Assembly (NCBI RefSeq): GCF_964204645.1
Contig: NC_134036.1
Coordinates: forward strand, 8,728,704 to 8,792,703
DNA: 64,000 nt
DNA from: Tubulanus polymorphus
Taxonomy: Eukaryota; Nemertea; Palaeonemertea; Tubulaniformes; Tubulanidae
Direction of reading: 5' to 3'
How positions within the stretch are numbered: position 1 is the stretch's first letter; every line of letters starts with the position of its first letter. The notes below the pieces were generated by a model. That model was not told the origin of the DNA, did not search any database, and was given only the letters and a program-made list of their open reading frames with translations. The position numbers were made by a program, and so were the translations under genes. Positions 1 through 23,028 of this stretch are shown piece by piece.

Positions 1-59
1 TTGCTGATCACGCATTAAATAGTGAAACAATTTGTGTGTATTATTCACCTGTGAGACAA

Positions 60-465
60 CTGATTTTACACATTACAAACTCTCTACCGGTCACTACTAT
101 CAGGTTTACAGATCACAAACTCTCTACCGGCCACTTCCATCAGGTTTACAGATTACAAACTCTCTACCGGCCACTTCCATCAGGTTTACAGATTACAAAC
201 TCTCTACCGGTCGACTCCATCGGGTTACACATTACGAACTCTTTACCACCCGTTTCTATCTGGTATACAGATTACAAACTATCTACCGACCCGGGTTTAC
301 AGATAAAAAACTCTCTACCGACCGCTTCTATCAGGTTTACATATTACAAACTCTCTACCGGCCGCTTCTATCTGGTTTACTGATTACAAATTCTCTACCG
401 GCAGCTTTTATCAGGTGTATACTGATTAAAAACTATCTACCGAACGCTTCTATCATGTTCTATCA
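60..465. repeat. 40-bp minisatellite
   Basis: About ten imperfect tandem copies of a 40-bp unit whose core reads ACAAACTCTCTACCGGCCAC. Frames stay open across it in more than one register only because the unit is repeated, so no protein is called. Copies diverge toward both edges, which suggests an old array. Confidence 0.9.
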
Positions 466-741
466 AAGTCAAGTACCTTTTGAAAACAAAGATATATAAT
501 GTAGGTTATCAGTGTAAATATTTTTCATGATCCTTGTCACGTATTAGTTGTTCATACCGTACGATATACATTTACGATGCCTTATAGATAATTTGTCTGA
601 AATTTCATAATATATGAAATACCTGATAAAACAATTCGTTTTAATGTCCATAGGCCATGATAATACATACACTATAAATAAACGAAAAATGATTACCTTA
701 CATAGCGATACACCGGTCACAATCCTCTCCTTAGTCGTTGA

Positions 742-2138
742 TTAAAGGGTAACTGACACTTTTCTACTTTTTACACTAAACGATACATTATAGTATACAA
801 TAAGGCTAGGTGATTTCATAACTGGAAAAACCTTTTCAATCTAGTCAGAATTGATGATTTTGATGTTCGCGCACCTGTTCAGTGTATGCATTGCTTCTGC
901 TGCTGAACGCGTGGTACTGTGTCTATTAATAGAACTACGTCACTAAAGTGACGGCTCAGAAATGATGTCTATATGAATGAATAGGAAATAAGTTACATTC
1001 GACTTGAGACAGAATGTCTCTTGATTTTGAAAGTCTACATATCAATGATTATGATTAGCTGTTGAACGGGCCATATCCGTTCAAAGTAAGCGCAAAAATA
1101 AGGATATGAATAGCAATCCATGGCATTTTCTAGTAGACAGCAAGGAACACGGATGTTTAAATCATCGTTTTGTATTATCATTTAGTGATAGTAAGTAAGA
1201 TCATGGTTAGATCTAAGAATATTTTAACTTATGAACTGATGAAACTTAGACAGAATTAGCCGCAAGAACAATTTCAATTCTTTTCTTCAAATATACCTCG
1301 TATTGGTAGCGGCTTTGGTCACAAATTAGAATATATCCTCATCCATACTATTTCAAAACTTAGAAATAATGTTTGTGAAAGATTTGCGATGTAATCTATC
1401 AAAACTCTTCTGCAGCGTGAAACTTTAAAAAAACATTATTCCTTTGAATATTTGCTGTAAAGTCTGTAGAAATTCATTGAAAGTTTTTGTAGAGTTTTGA
1501 AGGTTTAGTTTTCAAACTACTTAGTCTTAAATGACTATGAAAAATAGTAAATAGTAAACGAATATGAATCTATTTATTCTTTAGCGAGATCGAAATCTGT
1601 GATCGCTTATAAGACACTGTATAGTATGCTTGTGGTGCTAAACTATAGGTGAACTATGGAGCAGCAGTAACAGTGCTGAGAGCTTAGCATAGTGTATTTT
1701 AGCTTCATAGCTGCGGATTGAAATCTGCATCTTCAATTTGATCGATTTAGCCTATTCAAATTACTCATTGATTCTTTGAAATAGGTTTATCCAATAGACA
1801 ATAGATCCTTTTGCCTCCCTGGCCAGTTTCAAAGCTGTAAAACAATCTGGCATTGAGATATAACACGCAAACACACGCAGTTTCCTCAAAATTCAACTCA
1901 TTTCTATAGACGCTATTTCTCAGCTGTCCCGTTAATGACGTTGCAGCGCGCCCCTGCTGATTTAGCCGACGCTGAACAGTTAGTGATGTAAACAACGAAA
2001 TGAGCTCAAAAATCTTGTTACAAAATCACAAATTGCGCGTAAACTAAACATTTTGGAACAGAACGGTTGAAGATGAGTGTATAGATCAATAGAATACATC
2101 ATATTTTGAAATAAAAAAAAGTGTCAGTTACCCTTTAA
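742..2138. mobile_element. Non-autonomous DNA transposon with TTAA target duplication
   Basis: A 1.39-kb block (746-2134) is bounded by perfect inverted repeats: AGGGTAACTGACACTTTT at the left and its reverse complement at the right. TTAA flanks both ends (742-745 and 2135-2138). TTAA target duplications are characteristic of piggyBac-type transposases, although the terminal bases differ from the usual CCC start. No transposase-like ORF lies inside; the longest frame (minus strand, 1765-1995) resembles no known protein. It is read as an element mobilised in trans. Confidence 0.7.
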
Positions 2139-2768
2139 CATTTTCTAAAGTAAAACCTTTAGCGCGATTAATTGTCGTCCATCCCTCTTTTGACACAAAA
2201 TTTAAACTCATGAATCGTTAGAAAGGTGACAATTTCTATTTTCTGATTTTTTTTATTTAATTTTTCTCGGCTGCAACAATCGAACACAGTTACAGTTAAG
2301 ATATGTCACTTTTAGGGAGGCACCTAAAAAAATTGGTAGTTTTGTGTCGTTGGCTGAATGAAAATAGAAATGGTCACCATGCATTCTGACGATTCATAAA
2401 TTGAAATTTTGTGCGTAAAGCCCGCCGCACACGGCACCGAAAAAACGTTTTTTCCTCGTGAAAAAAATTTAAATCATATATTGATATAACGTATATACTC
2501 GAATTTATTTCAAATCTTAGAGATTTCTCCCATAAATTTGATAATTTACAAACGATTTTATTCATTTATAACAAAGATTGTTGTATATCATGGAGAAAAT
2601 AAGCAGTTATCTTGATCACTGTGTTGCGGGGCGTGGGTGGCATCCTGTATACGCAACTAAATTGACCTTTTGAAATCTAGATCTTTAATTACGGCGCAAT
2701 ATGATAACAAGTTTATCTCATTTGATAGCTTTTACTCCAATCAGGGACTAGCGAGTGCAAGGAGAACA
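2139..2768. other. Non-coding stretch
   Basis: AT-rich spacer between the TTAA element and the SET gene. No convincing exon, RNA gene or repeat was seen. It includes the 3' flank of the minus-strand SET gene. Confidence 0.5.
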
Positions 2769-3617
2769 TTATTTGTAGATCCATTGTGGAAGATTCCGGC
2801 GTCGATCTCCGTAATTATGTAACAACTCATGATTCGGTGGAATGTCATATTTCGCGTAAACTTCCAATGTGTTATTGCCATCGTTTTTTATAATACAGTT
2901 AGCGTTTAACTTAGAATGGTTCAAATATGCACCTGGATTATCCTCTATGGCCAAAAGTGTTCCATTTTTATCTCGACTACCATCGAGCCAGAGATTATTG
3001 CCCATATCATACATCGTTACGATCTCTCCGTTGCGTTGGTAGACTTTTTCGCGTATTATCATACCCTTGTATTCGCAAATGAATTCACCGGCTTTGATAA
3101 ATCGCGAAGAAATCGCCCCGTGCCCCTTTTCCTTGCATATAAATTTGTATTCCAACTTAACATCCTGTCTTTTTTCACCAACGTCGTCATTTTTTATATC
3201 TGCGGACCTATGTCTTGTCACCTTCGTAGTTTGAACCATATAACTGCGTTGTTTGTGCGAACAATATTTCCAGCCACGGATACCTGCCTCAGTTGACAAT
3301 TGCTGAAGTAAAAGATGAAAGTGATAGCTATTTTATAATCTATGAAAAATTATAATCTAGATAATGATTTTGATAACTTCGATTCAATTATAACATACCC
3401 TACTGAATCTTTGAAATCCTTTCCCGATATCAATCAACTTTGGTTCACATGTTTTGATCTTAAGCCATGCTACGAACTCCATATGAAGTTCACGAGTACT
3501 CGTGATATTTTCATCGCTTTTTATTTGTCCATCACAAAATTCCTTCAAGAAGGGAATACTTGCTTTAACGTCGTTCGGAAAAGTTGAGCCTCCGTGGTGA
3601 TGTCTTGCTCGTTGCAT
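2769..3617 (-). CDS. KMT5A-like SET-domain protein, two exons
   Basis: A predicted 250-residue protein from exon 1 (3617-3399, ATG at 3617) and exon 2 (3302-2769). They are joined across a 96-bp intron (3398-3303) with GTATGT donor and TTCAG acceptor, phase 0. Exon 2 carries a SET domain in the KMT5A (histone H4K20 methyltransferase) style: GHGAIS for the first S-adenosylmethionine-binding motif, YLNHSKLNANC for the NHS motif, and ELLHNYGDR at the C-terminus where the family usually has ELLYDYGDR. Exon 1 holds no domain I recognise. There is no pre-SET or post-SET cysteine cluster, as expected for KMT5A. The changed Y and D in the last motif may lower activity, or mark a diverged paralogue. 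An alternative start at the ATG at 3239 would give a 156-residue SET-only protein. Confidence 0.7.
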
Positions 3618-3827
3618 TTTCTCCTCACTAAAATGCCGACAATGACGTACGGTAACCTGTCTGCGCGTGGGCGTGTTTTGTGTGTATAATAGCTAGTGCG
3701 GTACACTATTCGACGGGGTTGATTGATTCGTACACATTGGAATGATTTGTCCAATTCAAGCGTACACGTTGATTCACATTGATTGCGCAAATACTTTTGA
3801 TAGAATGTATGTATATATAGTAATAAT

Positions 3828-4455
3828 CCCCTGGTAAATATCCCCCCCCCCCCCGGTAAAAATCCCTCTCCACGGGTAAAAACCCATTTCAGTTTTCTAT
3901 CATATTTAAGTATAAGTCCTAAATGAAAATAGATTATACTTTTTAACAATAATATTCAGGAATATATATGTAAACCGCCTATCCCAAAGAGGAATATCGG
4001 TAGCCAATCTTTTAGCTTTATCTCACCAACACTATAATCTGACCAATATATATTCGGGTGAGCGAGTCGATTCAAATAAGAAAAAATAAAAAAAGGAAGA
4101 CTTAAAACATATTTTTGATGAAATTTAAAACTGGAAATGATTTAGCTAAAGGGAATATTGTATTTCAAACTGTTATGTTGAACATTTTTTCGTGAAGCGC
4201 TCTGAGACATTATGAGATTTAGCGCTAAACAATAATAAATTTTGATAATGTGATTTTTATGCACATACGTAGCTTAGTAAAAGTCACAGATTATCCAAGG
4301 TGAATATTGTGAAAAACACCACGGCAAATTTAAATTTTTTTATCAAACTATCTAAGTTTTTCAACATAAGAATATCGAAGTATCTTATTGTATTTTGCTG
4401 TGAAATCCAATTATTAGGGGATTTTTACCGGGGGTTATTTATCGGGGGGGGGGGG
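3828..4455. repeat. Inverted-repeat element with C-run and G-run ends
   Basis: The left end has CCTGGTAAATAT, a run of C, then GGTAAAAATCCC. The right end has the reverse complement: GGGATTTTTACC, then a run of about 13 G at 4444-4456. The roughly 630-bp interval is AT-rich and has no coding frame. It is probably an old MITE-like element. Confidence 0.5.
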
Positions 4456-5188
4456 TTGACCTGCTACCGTTTTGATAAGCACGATCCACACAAAAATATA
4501 TACTATATGTCGGTACTGATTAAGACGCAGGGGTGGATCCAGAGGGGGTTCGCGGATCCGAACTTTAGACCAAGTGCCCTTTCGAAAATCACATGTGGAT
4601 AATTCCACACGACATTGATCTATGACGAAAGTCCACACCGGCCATAGGCCTATATTTGATACATTTTTAAAATATCTTTTCTACTGGACTGTGAAAAAAG
4701 AAGGGATCAAGCATTGGTTCTTTTCGTTGTTATTCAGTTAGGTTAAAATGTACATAGTTCGCTAGTTTGAACCGAGAGGTGGTGTAAAATATATATGATC
4801 GAATATCAATTTCGGGGATTTCGATTAAAACTAGAACACCAAGTAACTGATGCATAATGGCATAATATTTTTCTGTGAAACAACTAACAAGAAATCTGGA
4901 TAGATTTACAGAATGTCATGAAATGCCCAATCAAGAAACAATATAGGATCTCGGCGCATTCGCTTGTCGCCTGGTTTTTTTTCATGGGTGTCATACAGCT
5001 TCTTGGAACTAATTTTCTTGTTTAGAATATCTGTAATAGGCTGCTCCTCTACAAACCAAAATAAAACCTCTATAAATCAAAACTCGTAAACAAACAGCTC
5101 ACGGGACTAGATTAAACATCTCATTTCACGATAAAAACTTTTACTAATGGTAATGTCACCTCTTATCGTCTAGTTCTTTTCCTTGTAG
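4456..5188. other. Non-coding stretch with transposon scraps
   Basis: No exon is supported. The short phrase GGGGTGGATCCAGAGGGGG near 4530 and a related one near 5410 (GCAGATCCAGGATTTTTCCC) look like ends of dispersed elements. A polypyrimidine tract at 5173-5188 is the acceptor of the first exon called in the next gene. Confidence 0.4.
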
Positions 5189-15474
<10,286 letters not shown>

Positions 15475-15489
15475 TACTTATTTTTCTGT

Positions 15490-18020
15490 TTAGATTACTT
15501 AGCGCTTAATGATAATCATTTATTCGTTCTATTATTTGATATATACGATCTATCGCTACTAGTTTATAGAAGCTTCGTCGGGTCGCTTCTTTAGACTAGC
15601 AGAAAAAACTCGTACTTGCCAAATAGATAAAGAAAACCCTCAAAGTGCTGCCTATTTTATGTCAATTCAATAGATATTGAGTTAAGACTTAATTTTGAAA
15701 TATGTTTAAGCGATTTCTATAGAAAAACAAATCAATTTGCTTGTCTCGAATTTGACAGATAAATTTGAGTGAAAAAATGTTTTCCACTTTGTACTAAGTT
15801 CGATTTGCAGATTATCGAATTTCGACATTAACCGTTGCATCTTAATATCCGACTTTAAGAGGACCTATCTCGCGATATTGTCCAAAGATTTGACGTCTCC
15901 GGGGTCCTGGGATTAAATCCTTGCCTCGGCCGGTGTAAGTTTCATAGTCTAGTATTCTAACTGGTGAGATAAGAAATTCTGGTCCACAGTGATATTCAGG
16001 TTTCTGTTTCGCTGATAGGAAGTTTATTGGGCGCCAGAGTCCTACATTAGGTGTACTGATAATCTTGTCTTTGATTTTTTCAGATGAACAGTTATTTGTG
16101 TATTTCCTAATCTGAATATTTCTTACTAGTACATTGTAACTCAGTCATTCGTTATCATATTCCGACAATGGGGCTGATTTGACATTTCATAGAATCACTG
16201 AAAACATACTATAAATTAGAATTGTCTGTGCGAAAATTTCAACAAATAAGTTCCGTGATTGCCAGGAAAATGGGTTTAGTTTACTTAGCGCTTAATAATA
16301 AACATTATTCTTTCAATTAAGTGCTACGATATTTTGAAATGATTAGAATGATATAAAGTCTACATATATTTATAGGGAAAATTAAGAAGAAGCAAGCCGT
16401 TTTAACCAGAATAAATTGACCGAAATTCATTAACCAAAAGAATTGATGTTAAACACGTAGTACTCTTTAGGTAGTCTACATTTATTTGATATATACGATC
16501 TATCGCTACTAGTTTATAGAAGCTTCATCGGGTCGCTTCTTTAGACTAGCAGAAAAAACTCGTACTTGCCAAATAGATAAAGAAAACCCTCAAAGTGCTG
16601 CCTGTCAATTCAATAGATATTGAGTTAAGACTTAATTTTGAAATATGTTAAAGCGATTTCTATAGAAAAACAAATCAATTTGCTTGTCTCGAATTTGACA
16701 GATAAATTTGAGTGAAAAAATGTTTTCTACTTTGTACTAAGTTCGATTTGCAGATTATCGAATTTCGACATTAACCGTTGCGTCTTAATATCCGACTTTA
16801 AGAGGACTTTTCTCGCGATATTGTCCAAAGATTTGACGTCTCCGGGGTCCTGGGATTAAATCCTTGCCTCGGCCGGTGTAAGTTTCATAGTCTAGTATTC
16901 TAACTGGTGAGATAAGAAATTCTGGTCCACGGTGACATTCAGGTTTCTGTTTCGCTGATAGGAAGTTTATTGGGCGCCAGAGTCTTACATTAGGTGTACT
17001 GATAACCTTGTCTTTGATTTTTTAGATGAACAGTTATTTCTGTATTTAATTCCTAATCTGAACATTTCTTACTAGTACATTGAAACTCAGTCATTCGTTA
17101 TCATATTTTGACAATGGGGCTGATTTGACATTTCATAGAATCACTGAAAACATACCATAATTAGAATTGTCTGTGCGAAAATTTCAACAAATAAGTTCCG
17201 TGATTGCCAGGAAAATAGGTTTAGATTAGTTAGCGCTTAATAATAAACATTATTCGTTCAATTAAGTGCTATACGATATTTTGAAATGATTAGAATGATA
17301 TAAAGTCTACATATATTTATAGGTAAAATTAAGAAGAAGCAAGCCGTTTTAACCAGAATAAATTGACCGAAATTCATTAACCAAAAGAATTGACGTTAAA
17401 CAGGTAGTACTCTGTAGGTAGTCTACATTTATTTGATGTATACGATCTATCGCTACTAGTTTATAGAAGCTTCATCGGGTCGCTTCTTTAGACTAGCAGA
17501 AAAATTCGTACTTGCCAAATAGATAAAGAAAACCCTCAAAGTGCTGACTGTTTTATGTCAATTCAATAGATATTGAGTTAAGACTTTTTGAAATATGTTT
17601 AAGCGATTTCTATAGAAAAACAAATGAATTTGCTTGTCTCGAATTTGACAGAGAAATTAGAGTGAAAAAATGTTTTCCTCTTTGTACTAAGTTCGATTTG
17701 CAGAATATCGAATTTCGACAATAACCGTTGCGTCTTAAAGTGACTTTAAGAGGACTTATCCCGCGATACCGTCCAAAGATCTTACATTAGGTGTACTGAT
17801 AATCTTGTCTTAGATTTTTTCAGATGAACAGTTATTTGTGTATTTTAAATTCTTAATTTGAATTTTTCTTACTAGTACATTGTAACTCAAGTCATTTGTT
17901 ATCATATTCCGACATGGGGGCTGATTTGAAATTTCATAGAATTTCTGAAAATATACTATAAATAGAATTGACTGTGCGGCAATTTCAACAAATTAATGCC
18001 GTGGTTGTTAGGAAAAAAAT
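15490..18020. repeat. Tandem copies of a ~950-bp unit
   Basis: The phrase TACGATCTATCGCTACTAGT recurs at 15544, 16494 and 17441, giving a period of 947-950 bp. Copies 1 and 2 are over 90% alike by eye; copy 1 lacks about 200 bp near its start and copy 3 has lost an internal stretch. Each full copy contains CTGGGATTAAATCC, a weak tRNA B-box-like motif. Copy 3 merges into the left arm of the foldback element, so these repeats probably belong to it or were generated with it. Confidence 0.8.
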
Positions 18021-19084
18021 GATATTGGTGGAAGCTTCATCTAAATAAAGTAAATCTTCAGAGAACTACCAGTTTTACCTCCATTCAAGTAAAATAAGTA
18101 GAAACTTACTAGATTTTAGTTACGTACTTAATTCTCCCCTTAATAAGCTGCGTTCGAATTTGATGGATACACGGTGAATCCGCTATTTTCTATCGAACCA
18201 TAATCATCCGCAAAAAATCATCATGTTTAATGCCTGCGTCATGTTTTATAACATTTATCATTTCTCTCATTCCGCCGTCATTAGTAGACGGCCTTCTTAT
18301 AATTATTTTGTTGAATAATGTGAGACCCGTTTGTATAACTTGGATGAGTAAATTAAATTAACACAACATTTCAATAATTCCGTGTATAGGAAACTGAAAA
18401 CATATTTTGTAACCACGATAAATTGCACAGTTGCAATGTTTTATGTATAGTTGAGTCAATTTCTTTATTTTGTACACGTTAATTTGATCCCGTATGTACA
18501 TATCTTTTATTCTGTCCAGCATTATGCAGTTGTTATATACTATTGTATCTGTTAATAAAGCCAATGAGAGTGAGAGTATTTTTCTAATCTATGCCATAAT
18601 CATAATGCATTCAGATTATACATACGGTGACACTTTTCCATGTATATGAACTTGTTGTTAATTTTGTATGATCTTTTTACACCTGGTGTGTACATATTTT
18701 ATGAAATAAAGACTTATTACGATAACCACTTTCGTTGAAAATATTCAGCGTTGTTAGATACAACGCGTGTTTAAAAGTCATGTGTTCATCAATAAATATT
18801 ATGAATATCAAGAATTATGTAAAATTAATCAAACATTTGCGCTTATCAAATTGATAGAAATTTCTAATGGTCAATAAATACATTTTTGATACACGTTGAA
18901 TACTCTCAAATTATCATTGATGTTTGAACATATGCGATTTCGCACATATTGCAGTGACATTCCTCATCTTATCGTCAAAACGGATTTCTTCAAGAGACAC
19001 TCTTTTCACCATCAAGATTGGGATTAACGCTTATTCGAGGAGCTTATCGATTCACCGCCAAAATTGCGATTTCACGCTTGGGTG

Positions 19085-20440
19085 CCCCTAGTTTTAGTGC
19101 CAAAACAACGATTTCACACTTTTTTGAGGGACGGCCCTCGTTTTAGTGCAATAACAGTGATTTCCCACTTTTTGGAGGGACGCCCCTTGTTTTAGTGCAA
19201 TAACAGTCATTTCACACTTTTTTGCGGGACGCTCCTTGTTTTAGTGCCAAAACCGTGATTTCCCACTTTTTGGAGGGACGCCCCTCGTTTTAGTGCAATA
19301 ACAGTCATTTCACACTTTTTTGAGGGACGCTCCTCGTTTTAGTGTCAAAACCGTGATTTCCCACTTTTTGAGGGACGTTCCTCGTTTTAGTGCCAAAACC
19401 GTGATTTCCCACTTTTTTGAGGGACGCCCCTCGTTTTAGTGCCAAAGCTGTAGTTTCCCACTTTTTGAGGGACGTTCCTCGTTTTAGTGTTAAAACCGTG
19501 ATTTCCCACTTTTTTGAGGGACGCTCCTCGTTTTAGTGCCAAAACCGTAATTTCCCACTTTTTGAGGGACGCTCCTCGTTTTAGTGTTAAAACCGCGATT
19601 TCCCACTTTTTTGAGGGACGCCCCTCGTTTTAGTGCCAAAACCGTGATTTCCCACTTTTTTGAGGGACGATCCTCGTTTTAGTGCCAAAGCCGTAATTTC
19701 CCACTTTTTGAGGGACGCTCCTCGTTTTAGTGTTAAAACCGCGATTTCCCACTTTTTGAGGGACGCCCCTCGTTTTAGTGCCAAAGCCGTAATTTCCCAC
19801 TTTTTGAGGGACGGTCCTCGTTTTAGTGCCAAAACCGTGATTTCCCACTTTTTGAGGGACGTTCCTCGTTTTAGTGCCAAAACCGTGATTTCCCACTTTT
19901 TTGAGGGACGCCCCTCGTTTTAGTGCCAAAGCTGTAGTTTCCCACTTTTTGAGGGACGCTCCTCGTTTTAGTGCCAAAGCCGTAATTTCCCACTTTTTGA
20001 GGGACGTTCCTCGTTTTAGTGTTAAAACCGTGATTTCCCACTTTTTTGAGGGACGCCCCTCGTTTTAGTGCCAAAACCGTGATTTCCCACTTTTTTGAGG
20101 GACGCTCCTCGTTTTAGTGCCAAAACCGTAATTTCCCACTTTTTGAGGGACGCTCCTCGTTTTAGTGTTAAAACCGCGATTTTCCACTTTTTTGAGGGAC
20201 GCCCCTCGTTTTAGTGCCAAAGCTGTAGTTTCCCACTTTTTGAGGCACGCTCCTCGTTTTAGTACCAAAGCCGTAATTTCCCACTTTTTGAGGGACGGTC
20301 CTCGTTTTAGTGCCAAAACCGTGATTTCCCACTTTTTTGAGGGACGCCCCTCGTTTAAGTGCCAAAACAGCTTACACTTTTTTTAGAGACGCCCCTGTTT
20401 AAGTGCCAAAAAATTTGATTTTACACCTTTTTGAGGGACG
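19085..20440. repeat. 48-49-bp minisatellite, left arm
   Basis: About 27 copies of a unit containing TTTTAGTGCCAAAACCGTGA and CCCACTTTTTTGAGGGACGC. Variation is mainly between 5 and 6 T and in two bases of the GACG(CC/CT/TT/GT)CCTC segment, itself a small imperfect palindrome. Alternation of 48- and 49-bp units makes frames open on both strands by chance. Confidence 0.95.
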
Positions 20441-20552
20441 CCTTCGCTTCAAAACAGCCGCAAAGAAGATGATTTTTCACGAAAAAAAATCATCAAAACA
20501 GAATCAAAAAATGTATCTTTTCGGATTTTACATTATTTTTTCGGACGAGGTT

Positions 20553-20805
20553 GTTACAAATTGTTGCTCAGAATAATAATAATTTCATAAACTAAGGTTC
20601 AAACATTCATATAAATGCTCATCATGATGATGATTAAGAAACCTTTCTCGCATAAAAAAAATCATATTTACGTAGCTGAAAAAATAGATGTGACAAAAGG
20701 GACTAAAAATCTATCTAAATACTGTCTAAATCTAATACTGCTTAAATTTGTCAGCCAATTTCCAATTTGCAGTAATATTATGGTCACTAATATCCCTTTC
20801 TGACG
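20553..20805. other. Inner edge of foldback interior
   Basis: AT-rich sequence next to the left arm. Nothing is recognised. Confidence 0.4.
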
Positions 20806-21069
20806 CTAGATAGAATCAGCAAGGTCATTTTCGGTGCAGCAGAAATACGTATGCATTTCCAGCGCGAACATACGTGGTCCTATTTTTATCTCCCGTTCAT
20901 TAGAATGCCGGCCAACGATGCACCATATTCGAGGTATGCTACCTGTACTGATTTTTTCTAGCACTTCACGTCCTTTGAAATCTAGACAAGAAAGGAACTC
21001 TAGGGTGATAAGCTTTGCAGTTGTAGCTTTGTCATAATTAAAACCAAGACAATATATATCGTATACCAT
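20806..21069 (-). CDS. Small ORF of unknown function in foldback interior
   Basis: An 87-codon minus-strand frame starting at an ATG with a stop codon immediately upstream in frame. The product has mixed composition (FNYDKATTAKLITLEFLSCL, GRHSNEREIKIGPRMFALEM) and looks more protein-like than most frames here, but matches no family I know. It could be a terminal exon of the minus-strand gene at 23-25 kb, or stand alone. Confidence 0.3.
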   Translation of the reverse strand: MVYDIYCLGFNYDKATTAKLITLEFLSCLDFKGREVLEKISTGSIPRIWCIVGRHSNEREIKIGPRMFALEMHTYFCCTENDLADSI

Positions 21070-23028
21070 TCATCGCTGTAGCGGGACAGCGATTCGTCTA
21101 ACATTCGCTCGAATGAGAAGTCCTACTCAAAAGTTTTGTCAAGTTCAATGTGTGACCATTATTCAATGCTATATCCTTGGAAAGATGCACCTACTCTCAG
21201 AGTCCCGGTTCAAAGGGTCTCACCTACTCTCAGGGTCCCGGTTCTTGTATTATTTTCTTCCTCCTCGTGTACTCTTCCTACCCAGTGACATTGTTACGAT
21301 CCTGATGTTTTGAAATGTAAGCAACAACAAACTTCTTTTGAAACATTGAAAGCATCAACTTTGTGATCCAAGGATCGTACTCTTTTGGCTCATTTGCTAG
21401 TTGCTATATCTTTCTAAATCTCGCCTTTTCGCCAACCGTCGGGTGGCCCCAATGCCGCTATAGACCGAATGCCGCCATAGACCGAAGATTTCGCTGTGGA
21501 AATAGTAAACGCTTTCCATTTCACTAAACGTATCGAGAATGATTAGTCGTCCATTTTGCTCGTGTCGTCCACAATTCTTGCACGCCAGTGTAAAAACCTC
21601 GTATTTCCTTTCTCCCTATTTACTGTCGATTACCCTGTTGAAAATTGATTCCAGCTTTAAACTCGCCGAATACCATAGGCCTATACTTAGCAGGAATGAA
21701 ACGCATGTGAAAGAAACGTAAACATTTCGGAAAATTATGCTTTAACAAAATTGTAGTTATTGACATGTTGTATGATTGTGGTGAGTTTTAAGGTCATCGC
21801 TTTCTATATGATTTCAAATGTTAACCAAGGTGTGTTGAATATCGGAATTTTCTGTTGGGCATTTCAAACCATTGGCGTGGTGTCTCTGGACCTCTTAGAT
21901 TAAATTGAAATCCTAGTGGAGGTTCTTTCACGAAAAAAAAAATGTTGTACTAACGATTTAACTGATGTTCTATTCATTGACGGATGATATCATACTAGCA
22001 ATAGCCCTAGTATGAAATGAGAACATAACAAAAAATGGAACATAAATGATACAAGTAACCAGACGAATGCAAAATGTGTTTGCAAAGGTTTTACAATAGT
22101 TATATGGCAGCTCTACATTGATCCGAAATTTACCTTGTTTCTCATCAAATCTCCCTTAGCCTAAGCCATGTCAAGGGCAAAATATGGTCATTTTCTGGAG
22201 TTTTTTTTAAAGAAAAAAGTTCATTGGTTCTCAAGGATTCTTTAGTTTTGTCTTCCTAGCACATGGAGGTCATTCATTTATTACGGACGCATGAGGGAGG
22301 AGGGTAGGGGTCAATGCAATTGCGTATGCAGGCGTGCCGCTACCGCCCCAACTACACACACTTTTTAACAGAATAAAATAGAACATAATAGAATGAAATA
22401 ATCGAAATTAGCTTGGATAGAAGTTTTTGAAACACGAATTATTATTCATAATTTAGTTAGCCGACTATCTTTTGTCCTTGTACTGAATGATATGTTGGTC
22501 CCCTCTTTTGTTCATCTTTTGCGTGAAAAACCACATCATGCAGGCCATTCCATTTGCTTTTGTGAATTTTTCTCTCATGCACGATATAAGGGAATTGCTT
22601 CACTATTTTTGCTTTGCATGTGTTTTTAAATATTATTACGTTAACACAGTAGAAGGCCTTTCTTCAGGCAGAAATGTTGCTATATTTGTCGTAACCTGTC
22701 CCCTAAATATGGCCTGGTCGCATTTTGCCCCGAGACACGGAAAGTTAAACGTGCAGCTATTTTTGTCATGTCCCGCTGTGTACATCCTAAACATTTATGT
22801 ATCGAGTCGACCGCATGTTAACAATCAGCGGAAAGCCTATAAAAGTCAGGGAAATTGTTTCGTTATCACAATTCTTCAAAACTCATCATCAACATCCGTC
22901 AATCTCGAATAAGTGTGATCTGGTATATCATTAGGGCTGCGTTTCTTTTTTCGTATTGTTAGTTTGGTTGTGGGTCCAGGATCTCTTTCCGATATTCGTC
23001 GACAGAACGGTTGCGCTTGTACTGAAAA
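21070..23028. other. Foldback interior, no gene recognised
   Basis: About 2 kb without a supported exon. Small direct repeats are visible: CACCTACTCTCAG(A/G)GTCCC twice near 21190-21240, and ATGCCGC(T/C)ATAGACCGA twice near 21450-21485. It may hold introns of the minus-strand gene. Confidence 0.4.

Noticed and set aside
32..499. 155-residue ORF
   Set aside because: Entirely a translation of the 40-bp minisatellite.
19085..20440. CRISPR-like repeat array
   Set aside because: Units are contiguous 48-49-bp copies without unique spacers, are mirrored at 25.6-26.9 kb, and lie in an animal genome. It is a minisatellite.
22487..22912. 141-residue plus-strand ORF in the foldback interior
   Set aside because: Composition is like random translated DNA and it has no motif; the opposite strand carries the better-supported exons nearby.
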